Source: Thiomonas sp.
GTDB taxonomy: Bacteria > Pseudomonadota > Gammaproteobacteria > Burkholderiales > Burkholderiaceae
Assembly (NCBI GenBank): GCA_027443745.1
Contig: DAIAZB010000548.1
Coordinates: forward strand, 1-48,995
Length of the DNA: 48,995 nt
Direction: 5' to 3'
Under the pieces are notes generated by a model. That model was not told the origin of the DNA, did no database searches, and saw only the letters and a list, made by a program, of their open reading frames with translations. Positions within the stretch are counted from its first letter, which is position 1, and each line of letters begins with the position of its first letter. The translations under genes and the position numbers were made by a program. Below, piece after piece: positions 31,847 to 39,683 of this stretch.

Positions 31847-33865
31847 ATGGCCGAGGGCAACGGTTCCAGCGTTTCGCTAGCGGACTTCATCTGGAAGAAC
31901 GCCGAAGACCTGTGGGGCGACTTCAAACACACGGACTTTGGCAAGGTCATCCTGCCGTTCACGTTGCTGCGCCGCCTGGAGTGCGTCCTGGAGCCTACGC
32001 GGAGCGAGGCTCTCGCAGCTTGCGCCGCACACGGGGAATCCGGCCTTGATCTGGACCTGATCCTTCGCCAGGTTACCCGTCACCCCTTCTACAACACCTC
32101 GAACTACGCCCTCGCGACGCTCGGTGGCACGAAAACCCGGCAGAACCTGCAGGATTACGTGGCCCGGTTCTCGGACAACGCCCGCGTCATATTCGAGCAG
32201 TTCGACTTCAGCAATACGGTGGTTCGCTTGGACAAGGCTGGCCTGCTGTTCAAGATCTGCAAGAACTTCGCGGACGTCGATCTCCATCCGAGCGTGGTCC
32301 CCGATCGGGTGATGAGCAATCTGTACGAGCACCTGATCCGCCGCTTTGGCGCGGAAGTGAACGAGGGTGCCGAGGACTTCATGACGCCGCGCGACGTGGT
32401 GCATTTGGCGACCACGCTACTGCTGGATCCGGACGATGCACTGTTCGAGGCGAATCCGGGCCTAATCCGCACGCTCTATGACCCGGCCTGTGGCACAGGT
32501 GGCTTTTTATCCGACGCCATGAGCCACGTCGCCGAGTACGGGAACCGGTTCAAGGTGCCGCCGGTACTGGTTCCCTACGGCCAGGAACTGGAGCCGGAGA
32601 CGCATGCGGTGTGCCTGGCCGGCATGCTGCTGCGCACCTTGGCCTCCGATCCGGGCCGCGACCTCTCCAAGAACATCGCTGGCCCCTACAGCACTTTGTC
32701 GCGCGATGCCTTCGCTGGCGAGCGCTTCCATTACGGCCTAGCCAATCCCCCGTTTGGCAAGAAGTGGGAGAAGGACAAGGATGCGGTCGAGGCGGAGCAC
32801 AAGCGGGGCTTCGAGGGGCGCTTTGGTCCGGGGCTGCCTCGCATCAACGATGGCTCGATGCTGTTCCTGCTGCACCTGGCCAGCAAGCTGGAGCTGCCGG
32901 AGAAAGGCGGCGGCCGCGCCGCCATCGTCCTGTCCGGCTCGCCCCTGTTCAACGGCGGCGCCGGTTCAGGCGAATCGGAAATCCGACGCTGGCTGCTTGA
33001 GAGCAACCTGGTCGAGGCCATCGTCGCCTTACCGACCGAAATCTTCTTCCGCACTGGCATCGGTACCTACCTCTGGATCCTCTCCAACAAGAAGCCCGAC
33101 CATCGCCGGCACAAGGTCCAGCTGATCAATGCAACCGGCCTGTGGACCTCCATCCGGAACGAGGGCAATAAGCGCCGCAAGATCAGTGACGAGCAGATCC
33201 GGCAGATTGCGGACCTTTACGCTGCTGCTGAGCTGGGCGAGCTGAGCCGGGTGCTCGACTACCGGACCTTCGGCTACCGGCGCATCCGGGTGTTGCGCCC
33301 GCTGCGCATGCGCCTGCACCTCACCGAGGAAGGCTTGGCCAAGCTCCGCGAGGAGAAGGCCTGGCTGAAGCTCAGACCCCTGCAACAAGCCGCCTGGAGC
33401 GACGTGCTGGCTGCGTACCTCGGCTCGGTCCAGCCGTTCAGTTGGGCCGAGCGCTTGGTTGCCGACGTGGCGCGTGCCGATGCCGAGGTGGGCAAGGTCG
33501 GCAAGACCTTCGTCAAAGCCCTGGTCCGTGCGCTTGGCGTGCGGGATCCGGAAGGGGAACCCGTCCTTGACTTGGACGCCAAGGCCGTTGCCGATTCCGA
33601 TCTGACCGATTACGAGAATGTCCCTCTCGCCGAGCGCGTCGAGGACTACTTCGCGCGCGAAGTGCTGCCGCATGTGCCGGATGCCTGGATCGACGAAACG
33701 TTCCGCGATGACAACGACAAGGACGTGGGCCGCGTCGGCTACGAGATCAACTTCAACCGCTACTTCTACAAGTACATCCCGCCACGGAAGCTCGAGGAGA
33801 TCGATGCCGACCTGAAGCAGGTCGAAGCCGAGATCGCGGCCTTATTGGGCGAGGTGACCGAGTGA
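31847..33865 (+). CDS. hsdM: Type I restriction-modification DNA methyltransferase subunit
   Basis: A 672-aa N6-adenine methyltransferase. The N-terminal HsdM helical domain (ADFIWKNAEDLWGDF) is followed by the SAM-binding motif DPACGTGGFLSDAM (from Asp212) and the catalytic motif NPPF (300-303). It modifies host DNA as M2S1 and joins HsdR for restriction. The C-terminal extension (about residues 480-670) is longer than in classical HsdM (about 500-530 aa) and ends in a coiled-coil-like helix that may contact HsdS. I choose the ATG at 31847 over an in-frame TTG at 31835. It is the first gene of the passenger operon. Confidence 0.93.
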   Translation: MAEGNGSSVSLADFIWKNAEDLWGDFKHTDFGKVILPFTLLRRLECVLEPTRSEALAACAAHGESGLDLDLILRQVTRHPFYNTSNYALATLGGTKTRQNLQDYVARFSDNARVIFEQFDFSNTVVRLDKAGLLFKICKNFADVDLHPSVVPDRVMSNLYEHLIRRFGAEVNEGAEDFMTPRDVVHLATTLLLDPDDALFEANPGLIRTLYDPACGTGGFLSDAMSHVAEYGNRFKVPPVLVPYGQELEPETHAVCLAGMLLRTLASDPGRDLSKNIAGPYSTLSRDAFAGERFHYGLANPPFGKKWEKDKDAVEAEHKRGFEGRFGPGLPRINDGSMLFLLHLASKLELPEKGGGRAAIVLSGSPLFNGGAGSGESEIRRWLLESNLVEAIVALPTEIFFRTGIGTYLWILSNKKPDHRRHKVQLINATGLWTSIRNEGNKRRKISDEQIRQIADLYAAAELGELSRVLDYRTFGYRRIRVLRPLRMRLHLTEEGLAKLREEKAWLKLRPLQQAAWSDVLAAYLGSVQPFSWAERLVADVARADAEVGKVGKTFVKALVRALGVRDPEGEPVLDLDAKAVADSDLTDYENVPLAERVEDYFAREVLPHVPDAWIDETFRDDNDKDVGRVGYEINFNRYFYKYIPPRKLEEIDADLKQVEAEIAALLGEVTE

Positions 33866-33891
33866 GGCCTGAACTACCTCGCGGCGCGCTC

Positions 33892-33990
33892 TTGCGTTCG
33901 GCGACTAGCGCGTTATGCTACATAGCAATCATGCCCGCCTCGCCTCTACCGACTTCGGTCGGCAAGCGCATTTTGGCGGGTTTTTCTTTT
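33892..33990 (+). ncRNA. Putative structured RNA with own promoter and terminator upstream of the Abi gene
   Basis: Between hsdM and the Abi gene there is a promoter (TTGCGT 33892-33897, 16-bp spacer, TATGCT 33914-33919). The RNA would begin near 33926. It contains a UUCG-capped hairpin (CCGAC 33949-33953 with GTCGG 33958-33962) nested in an outer stem (CCCGCC 33934-33939 with GGCGGG 33975-33980), followed by TTTTTCTTTT. A short RNA ending at a terminator right before an Abi_2 toxin gene recalls the reported abiF RNA motif and type III toxin-antitoxin layouts. Identity with that motif is not verified. Confidence 0.45.
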
Positions 33991-34001
33991 GGGGCTTGCG
34001 C

Positions 34002-34902
34002 GTGAACCCACCGCGCAAGGCCCCGGCCAAGCCCGCCACCACCCTCGACGAGCAGATTGCCCTGCTGCGCCGGCGCGGCATGGCCATCGTCGACGAGGAT
34101 CGGGCCCGGCACTACCTCGGGCACCTCAACTACTACCGGTTGCGCGGCTATTGGATGGACTTCGAGCAGCCCGATGGCACCGGGGAGCATCCATTCCGGC
34201 CGGGCACCACGTTCGAGGCCGTCATCGACCTCTACGACTTCGACCGCCGCCTGCGGCTGGAGATCAACGACGCCATCGAGCGCTTTGAGGTATCCCTTCG
34301 CACCCGCTGGGCTTATGTCCTGGGCCACCGCGACGGGCCGATCGCGCATCGCAACGCGACGCTGTTCAATGCCAGCCACTCCGAACTCTTGCGGCGCGTC
34401 GAAGCGCTCTACAACGACCGGAAAGAGGTCTTCCTGCGGCATTACCTCGAACGCGATGAGGAACCGCCGATCTGGGCGTTGTGCGAAGCGCTGTCGCTGG
34501 GTGACCTGTCCAAGTGGCTGCGCTCCCTGAAGCACCATCGCGATCGCCAGGCTATCGCTGACGCCTACGGGCTCCACGAAAGGCCCTTTGGCTCCTTCGT
34601 CGAGCACCTCGCCTACATCCGCAATGTCTGCGCGCATCACGCCCGGCTGTGGAACAGGCCACTCGTCGTGGCAACCCTCGCTTTGCCGAAGAAGCCGCCT
34701 GAACTTGTTGCGCAACTCCAGCGCGATCCTGCGCGAGCGAGACGCCTGTACAACGCCCTGACCGTGCTGGCCGGGCTGATGCCCACGATCGACCTGGCGC
34801 GAACGGATGCGCATGCTGATCGCGGAGCGCCCGGATCTCTGGGCGGACATGGGATTCCCGCAGGACTGGCAGGCCTTCGACCTTTGGCAGGAGAGCGAGT
34901 GA
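34002..34902 (+). pseudogene. Abi_2 (AbiD/AbiF-like, HEPN) abortive-infection gene, frameshifted
   Basis: The product has the Abi_2 layout: LDEQIALLRRRGMAIVDE near the start, HYLGHLNYYRLRGYW, IERFEVSLRTRWAY, PPIWALCEALSLGDLSKWL, and the HEPN RNase motif RNVCAHHARLWNR. Near 34794 the reading frame changes. The remaining, clearly cognate C-terminus (MRMLIAERPDLWADMGFPQD, then AFDLWQESE) is in the next frame and stops at 34902. An indel of one or two bases has therefore split it, or the assembly has an error. Because of the shift, the first frame runs on into the following gene and gives a false 626-aa fusion. The GTG at 34002 is preferred because the ATG at 33915 lies inside a -10 box. Confidence 0.72.
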
Positions 34903-35795
34903 TGGGCATGCAGATAGCCACACGCCGCGGCCTGGTGTACGAGGGAGAGATCAATTTCTACCGCGCGATTCATCCGATTCCGGTCCTTACGCGTGCAACC
35001 TGTGCATGGCTGGCGAGCGGTGCGGACTGGCCGGCATGCCCGTCTCCTCTCTTTCGCGAGGACTCCTTCGACCCTGTGACCCGGATCCGGCGCGGACGCC
35101 TGTACGTGAGGGGCGACCGGCCACCGCAAAATCTCCCAGCGGCGAATGTTCACAACTACCCATTTGGCCCACATATCGGCGTTGGCACTGGCGAATGGGA
35201 CGCCGAGTGCTTCTATCGCCCTATCCATCAAGGGGATATTGCGCCGACAACTCGACTCGAAGCGGCACTGATCGAGCTAGGCGACCATGGATTCACGACA
35301 CAATGGCGCGTCGTGGCAACTGAGCGCATCTCCAGCGGCGAACTGCTGTTCACTCTGCGCGCGCGCTCATCCATGGGGGCTTTGCCGGCACTTGCGGACG
35401 CCTTGTTAGCGCGTGATGGCAGTCCTGTACCCGCCGCACCCATCCGCGAGGCTCTGGATCAGCTGGTGGATGCGTTCCATCGGCAGCAGCCGGTACCCAT
35501 CGTGGACGTCTGTCGGGAGACGGCGCGCGTCATCCTCGCCGCCTGGACTGGCGCGGCGGCCAACGCAAAGGATCTCAAGGACGTGATCAAGAAGATTCCC
35601 GAATCTGACAAGCGCGAGGCGCTGGTGGGCGCGGCAAAGGTGATCAATCGACTGCACTCGCGCGGGAAGTCATCGGAACAGGAACGTCGGGTCGCCGCAG
35701 GTGAAGACTTGCGGTTCGTGTGCATGGAGGACGCGGAGGCCTCGGTGCAGCTTGTGGGCTTTTTGCTCCGCGACATCGGTTGGGCCGCAATATGA
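34902..35795 (+). CDS. Hypothetical protein between Abi and hsdS
   Basis: A 297-aa protein I do not recognise. The first half is rich in Trp, Pro and Cys (CAWLASGADWPACPSPLF); the second half is helical (DQLVDAFHRQQPVPIVDVCR, then KDVIKKIPESDKREALVGAA). The start ATG at 34902 overlaps the stop of the restored Abi frame (TGATG), and its end overlaps the hsdS start (ATGA). It is thus translationally coupled on both sides. This speaks for a specific role with the Abi or R-M proteins, though none can be named. Confidence 0.6.
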   Translation: MGMQIATRRGLVYEGEINFYRAIHPIPVLTRATCAWLASGADWPACPSPLFREDSFDPVTRIRRGRLYVRGDRPPQNLPAANVHNYPFGPHIGVGTGEWDAECFYRPIHQGDIAPTTRLEAALIELGDHGFTTQWRVVATERISSGELLFTLRARSSMGALPALADALLARDGSPVPAAPIREALDQLVDAFHRQQPVPIVDVCRETARVILAAWTGAAANAKDLKDVIKKIPESDKREALVGAAKVINRLHSRGKSSEQERRVAAGEDLRFVCMEDAEASVQLVGFLLRDIGWAAI

Positions 35796-37135
35796 GCCAC
35801 TACAAGCGCTATCCGACTTACAAAGACTCCGGCGTGGAGTGGATTGGGCTGGTGCCGGAGCATTGGGAAGTGAAGCGGCTGCGACACGTCGCGGCGCTGA
35901 ACCCCGCGCCGGAATGGCGGGAGCTTGAGCGGCAGCAGACGGAGTATCCGTTCCTGCCGATGGAGGCTATTGGCGAGGCAGGCGTACTTGATGTCAACGG
36001 GCGCAAACCGCTCGATGAGTGCCGCAGCGGATACACCTACTTCGCGGAAGGCGATGTTGTCTACGCCAAAGTCACGCCCTGCTTCGAGAATGGCAAAGGC
36101 GCCGTCATTCGTGGTCTGGAGAGCGGTCATGGCTTCGGCACGACCGAGCTGACGGTACTGCGGGCAACCGCGATTGATCGTGACTACTTGTACGCGTTGA
36201 CGTTTGCCGATTCCTTCAGGCGGCCAGGCGCCTCGGAAATGCTCGGCAGCGGCGGACTCAAGCGCGTACCAGACGAGTTTGTGCGTAACTACCGGGCGGC
36301 TATCCCACCCCTCGTCGAACAATCCACAATCGCCGCCGCCCTCGACCGCGAAACCGCCCGCATCGACGCGCTGATCGCGAAGAAGACGCGCTTCATCGAG
36401 CTGCTGAAGGAGATGCGCCAGGCACTCATCACCCACACCGTCACCAAGGGCCTCGACCCGAACGTGAAAATGAAGGACTCCGGCGTGGAGTGGATTGGGG
36501 AGGTGCCGGAGCATTGGTCGAGCATACCGATCCGACGAGTTGCCAGATTGGAATCAGGACATACTCCCAGCCGGTCCGCACCTGATTATTGGGAGAACTG
36601 CACGATTCCTTGGTTCACCCTTGCAGACATTTGGCAGGTGCGCAGAGAGGGTCTTGTTGTCGTCAATGAAACCTCCGAGCGAATTAGCGAGCTTGGAATA
36701 GCGAACTCGTCGGCCCGAAAGCTGCCGGCGGGGACAGTCATCCTGTCTCGGACTGCCTCTGTTGGCTTTCCAGCCATCATGGGATGCGAGATGGCGACGT
36801 CACAGGACTTTGCGGCCTGGATTTGTAGCGATCGTCTCTACAATCGGTTTTTGTACTTGAGCCTTGTAGCCATGCGAGAGGAACTCGGCAGGCTAACGAT
36901 GGGATCAACCCACAAGACCATTTACATGCCGGACATCGAGCAGCTTCGGTGTCCACTGCCGCCAGTCTCGGAGCAGCAGCGGATTGTCGAGTTTGTTGGG
37001 CGGCAGACTGATCGAACGAACGCACTCGCCGCGAAAGTCGAACGCAGCATCACCCTCCTCAAAGAACGCCGCTTCGCCCTCATCACCGCCGCCGTAACGG
37101 GAAAGATTGATTTGGCGAGAGGAGATAGCGCATGA
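35792..37135 (+). CDS. hsdS: Type I restriction-modification specificity subunit
   Basis: A 447-aa HsdS with two target recognition domains, each introduced by the same motif (KDSGVEWIG, then VPEHW) and each followed by a conserved helix (TARIDALIAKKTRFIELLKE and TNALAAKVERSITLLKERR). The two motif copies are 45-bp direct repeats at DNA level (35822-35866 and 36473-36517, 42 of 45 identical), which would allow domain exchange by recombination. HsdS decides the DNA sequence recognised. Start ATG at 35792 overlaps the previous gene by 4 bp; the stop overlaps the next start by 4 bp. Confidence 0.93.
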   Translation: MSHYKRYPTYKDSGVEWIGLVPEHWEVKRLRHVAALNPAPEWRELERQQTEYPFLPMEAIGEAGVLDVNGRKPLDECRSGYTYFAEGDVVYAKVTPCFENGKGAVIRGLESGHGFGTTELTVLRATAIDRDYLYALTFADSFRRPGASEMLGSGGLKRVPDEFVRNYRAAIPPLVEQSTIAAALDRETARIDALIAKKTRFIELLKEMRQALITHTVTKGLDPNVKMKDSGVEWIGEVPEHWSSIPIRRVARLESGHTPSRSAPDYWENCTIPWFTLADIWQVRREGLVVVNETSERISELGIANSSARKLPAGTVILSRTASVGFPAIMGCEMATSQDFAAWICSDRLYNRFLYLSLVAMREELGRLTMGSTHKTIYMPDIEQLRCPLPPVSEQQRIVEFVGRQTDRTNALAAKVERSITLLKERRFALITAAVTGKIDLARGDSA

Positions 37136-37995
37136 AATTTCAAAAATATGCAGTTGCCTATCTGGATATTTTGGGCTTCTCCGACTTTGTTAAAGCCGCT
37201 GAAAATTGTCAGGAAAAATTGGACGCCTTGGGCAGATTGTTTAATGAGGTGATTCCGAAAGAGATAACAGCCGAAGGCAGAAACTCCGAGTATCCGGCTG
37301 ATCTGTGTCTCAAGTGTTTGAGTTGTTCGGATAGTCTAATTGTCTCGGCGCCTATTTCCGATAATTGCAGTTACCCTGCCTTGATTGCCGTGTCGATCAA
37401 GGCCATCCAGATTGCACACGCAATACTGGACATGGGGTTTCTGGTGCGTGGCGCTCTTGCCGTCGGCAATGTTTACCGCACCGATTCCAATGTCCTTGGC
37501 GCCGGCTACCAGGAAGCGGTAAACGGCGAAAAAGCAGCACGCAATCCACAGATCGTGCTGACTGATTCGGCAAAGAACGAGTTGGACAGATTGATTAGTG
37601 GCCCCAACTGCCCACGTTATGCGATTTTTGCGAAAAACGAGTTAGGACAGGTCGTACTGGATTCCATATACCCGCATGAAACTTACTTGCCGACCACGTC
37701 TATGTCGGTGGGTGAATATTACGGACGCTATCGCAGTACCATAGTGCAGAACTTGTCCCATGAAGATCTACGAGTGAGGGAGAAGTGGCTCTGGTTTGCA
37801 GGCTTCTTCAATGCGAATGTTCGGTATTTTGGATCAATGATAGGACGTGACATCCAAGAGATCGATCAAGAATTGCCAAGTATCACGATGAATTATTTGA
37901 ATCCACCGGCCACAGATCGGCGTTGGCTGGATGATTTTAGGGCGTCTGGGGTAAGGGTGATCTTGACTGAGCCCAATCATGCGAGAAAGCCATGA
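37132..37995 (+). CDS. Nucleotidyl-cyclase-like protein, AT-rich passenger
   Basis: A 287-aa protein with the signs of a class III nucleotidyl cyclase fold. AYLDILGFSDFV (Asp12) matches the first metal-binding strand, and SCSDSLIVSAPI (Asp67) matches the hairpin holding the second Asp. Then comes GFLVRGALAVGNVYRTDSN and EAVNGEKAARNPQIVLTDSA, as in cyclase-like proteins that set vesicle- or phage-responsive signals. No effector with a cyclic-nucleotide sensor is adjacent, so it is not a classical Pycsar pair. Base composition is visibly AT-richer than hsdS and yecA. It overlaps hsdS by 4 bp and is followed directly by a scar of another hsdS 3' end, so it arrived together with the present hsdS. 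Cyclase activity is inferred, not shown. Confidence 0.55.
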   Translation: MKFQKYAVAYLDILGFSDFVKAAENCQEKLDALGRLFNEVIPKEITAEGRNSEYPADLCLKCLSCSDSLIVSAPISDNCSYPALIAVSIKAIQIAHAILDMGFLVRGALAVGNVYRTDSNVLGAGYQEAVNGEKAARNPQIVLTDSAKNELDRLISGPNCPRYAIFAKNELGQVVLDSIYPHETYLPTTSMSVGEYYGRYRSTIVQNLSHEDLRVREKWLWFAGFFNANVRYFGSMIGRDIQEIDQELPSITMNYLNPPATDRRWLDDFRASGVRVILTEPNHARKP

Positions 37996-38092
37996 ACGCC
38001 GCGCCGCGCTCATCACTGCGGGCGTCACCGACCCGATCGACGGGCGCGACGCGGCATTGACCGACAGAGAAAACGACCCATGCAGCGCCTGA
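37994..38092 (+). pseudogene. Scar of an older hsdS 3' end
   Basis: The frame from 37994 reads [20 protein letters not shown] and continues to a TGA at 38092. It aligns with the C-terminus of the intact hsdS upstream (KERRFALITAAVTGKID). It has no start. It shows that a previous hsdS once ended here and that its 5' part was replaced by the current hsdS plus the cyclase-like gene. Confidence 0.75.
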
Positions 38093-38796
38093 AAGCCATC
38101 ACCGATACCGATCTGGAGCGACTCGGCGAATTTCTCGCCTCGGACGACGCGCCGAAAGCCATGGATGTCGCCACGTTGGAAGGTTGGTTGACCGCGCTGG
38201 CCATCGGCCCCGGCCTAGTTCTGCCTTCCGCCTGGTTGCCCTGGGTGTGGGACTTCGAGCAGGGTCAGGAGGCGGTGACCTTTCAAAGCGAGCAGCAGGC
38301 CAACGAGGTGTTGAGCACCCTGATGGGCCTGTCCAACCGGATCATCCAAACCTTCCAGCAGGATCCGGCATCGTTCGAGCCGGTTTTCTACCGCCGCGTG
38401 GCGTGGGGCGCGCCGGAGTGGTGCGAGGGCTTTCTCAAGGCGACCCAGCTTTTCGACGCCGAGGCGTGGGCCGCCCTTTGGGCGATGGATGCCATGAAGG
38501 CCGTTGGGGATCCCGACCGCAGCAGCCTGGTGACACCTTTTCTGCGCTTGGGCGATGTGGCCGGTATGGAGATCACGGATCAGGAAGACGACGCCCAGCG
38601 GTGGGTGAACGCCATCGTGCCGGCGCTGGTGGGCATTCATGCTCACTGGGCGAAACACAAGAAGACCCACGCGGGCGGGCGGGTCAGTGCGCCCGCGTGG
38701 CGCGCATCGCCGAAGGTGGGCCGCAACGATCCCTGTCCATGCGGTTCGGGCAGGAAGTTCAAACAGTGCTGCGGTGGACCACAGACCCTGCATTGA
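38080..38796 (+). CDS. YecA/YgfB (UPF0149)-family protein with SEC-C zinc motif
   Basis: A 238-aa protein. Residues 10-170 fit the UPF0149 helical domain ([20 protein letters not shown], then [18 protein letters not shown]). The last 20 residues are a SEC-C zinc motif ([19 protein letters not shown]), as at the end of SecA. In housekeeping settings, YecA-type proteins bind ribosomes or SecA substrates; their role in R-M loci is unknown. The gene starts within the hsdS scar and precedes the GIY-YIG gene by 14 bp. Confidence 0.85.
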   Translation: MQRLKAITDTDLERLGEFLASDDAPKAMDVATLEGWLTALAIGPGLVLPSAWLPWVWDFEQGQEAVTFQSEQQANEVLSTLMGLSNRIIQTFQQDPASFEPVFYRRVAWGAPEWCEGFLKATQLFDAEAWAALWAMDAMKAVGDPDRSSLVTPFLRLGDVAGMEITDQEDDAQRWVNAIVPALVGIHAHWAKHKKTHAGGRVSAPAWRASPKVGRNDPCPCGSGRKFKQCCGGPQTLH

Positions 38797-38810
38797 GGGC
38801 ATGCATCGAA

Positions 38811-39683
38811 ATGGCTACGCATCCGCAAACCATCCAGATTTTTCTGCCGTCGGCAGATCCGCAAGGCATTCGCGTGGCAAGCATCACCACCCGCATCGTC
38901 CAACTCATCGATGTTCCCCGAAGCCTGCTGGATGCTTTCCTTAAGATGCCTGAGTCCAATCAGGTCGGGATCTACTTTCTGTTTGGCGAGGATCCCGAAA
39001 CCGCTCAACCTCGCGTATACATCGGACAGACTGGAACGCTTGCCCAGAGACTGCTGAAACATCACCAGGAAAAAGATTTCTGGAACCGGGCACTTGTCGC
39101 CATCTCGCTGACCAATAATTTGACGACCACCCATGCACTGTTCCTCGAATGGCTGGCATTGAAGGCGGCGAGCGATGCGGGCCGCTATGCCATCGACAAC
39201 ATCAATGCAGGAAGCCACACGCATACGACGCCTCCACTGGCTGCGGAATGCCATGAGCTGTACGACACGCTGCGCGTGTTGACGACGACCCTTGGCTACC
39301 CCCTGTTTGAGCCGCTGATCAAGGACTCTCTGCCCAAGGAGACAGAGAACGCTCGCCTTGTGTACTGCAAAGCCTCGGGCGCGGAAGCCCGCGGATTGGA
39401 AACAGAGGAAGGCTTCGTTGTACTGAAGGGATCCTCTGGACGAATCGAAACGGTCCCGAGCTTCAGCAACCGTGTGCGCGAGCGTCTTATCCAACAAGGC
39501 GTCATTGCCATCGATGGAAATCGCATCCGCTTCGAGAGGGACTATCTGTTTTCCTCCCCAAGTGCGGCTGCCGACTGCATAACCGGCCGCAGCGCCAACG
39601 GGCAAACCGAGTGGAAAGACTCCCAAGGGAAAACCCTAAGGGAGGTGCGCGAGCTGATGAGTCGGCGGGAGGGTGTTCAATGA
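38811..39683 (+). CDS. GIY-YIG nuclease family protein with DUF4357-like C-terminus
   Basis: A 290-aa protein. The GIY-YIG core is VGIYFLFGE (from Gly53) and VYIGQTGTLAQR (Tyr70 to Arg80), then the metal-binding Glu in FLEWLALK. The C-terminal third (SGAEARGLETEEGFVVLKGS to IRFERDYLFSSPSAAA) resembles DUF4357, common in GIY-YIG proteins next to type I R-M genes. It should be a metal-dependent DNA endonuclease; the target is unknown. I use the ATG at 38811, after GAGGG; the longer upstream frame overlaps yecA. It overlaps hsdR by 4 bp. Confidence 0.87.
   Translation: MATHPQTIQIFLPSADPQGIRVASITTRIVQLIDVPRSLLDAFLKMPESNQVGIYFLFGEDPETAQPRVYIGQTGTLAQRLLKHHQEKDFWNRALVAISLTNNLTTTHALFLEWLALKAASDAGRYAIDNINAGSHTHTTPPLAAECHELYDTLRVLTTTLGYPLFEPLIKDSLPKETENARLVYCKASGAEARGLETEEGFVVLKGSSGRIETVPSFSNRVRERLIQQGVIAIDGNRIRFERDYLFSSPSAAADCITGRSANGQTEWKDSQGKTLREVRELMSRREGVQ

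Noticed and set aside
33918..35231. 437-aa minus-strand frame opposite the Abi region
   Set aside because: Shadow of the plus-strand genes, no recognisable domain.
37132..37995. Pycsar defence system
   Set aside because: The cyclase-like gene has no neighbouring effector with a cyclic-nucleotide-binding, TIR or membrane domain.
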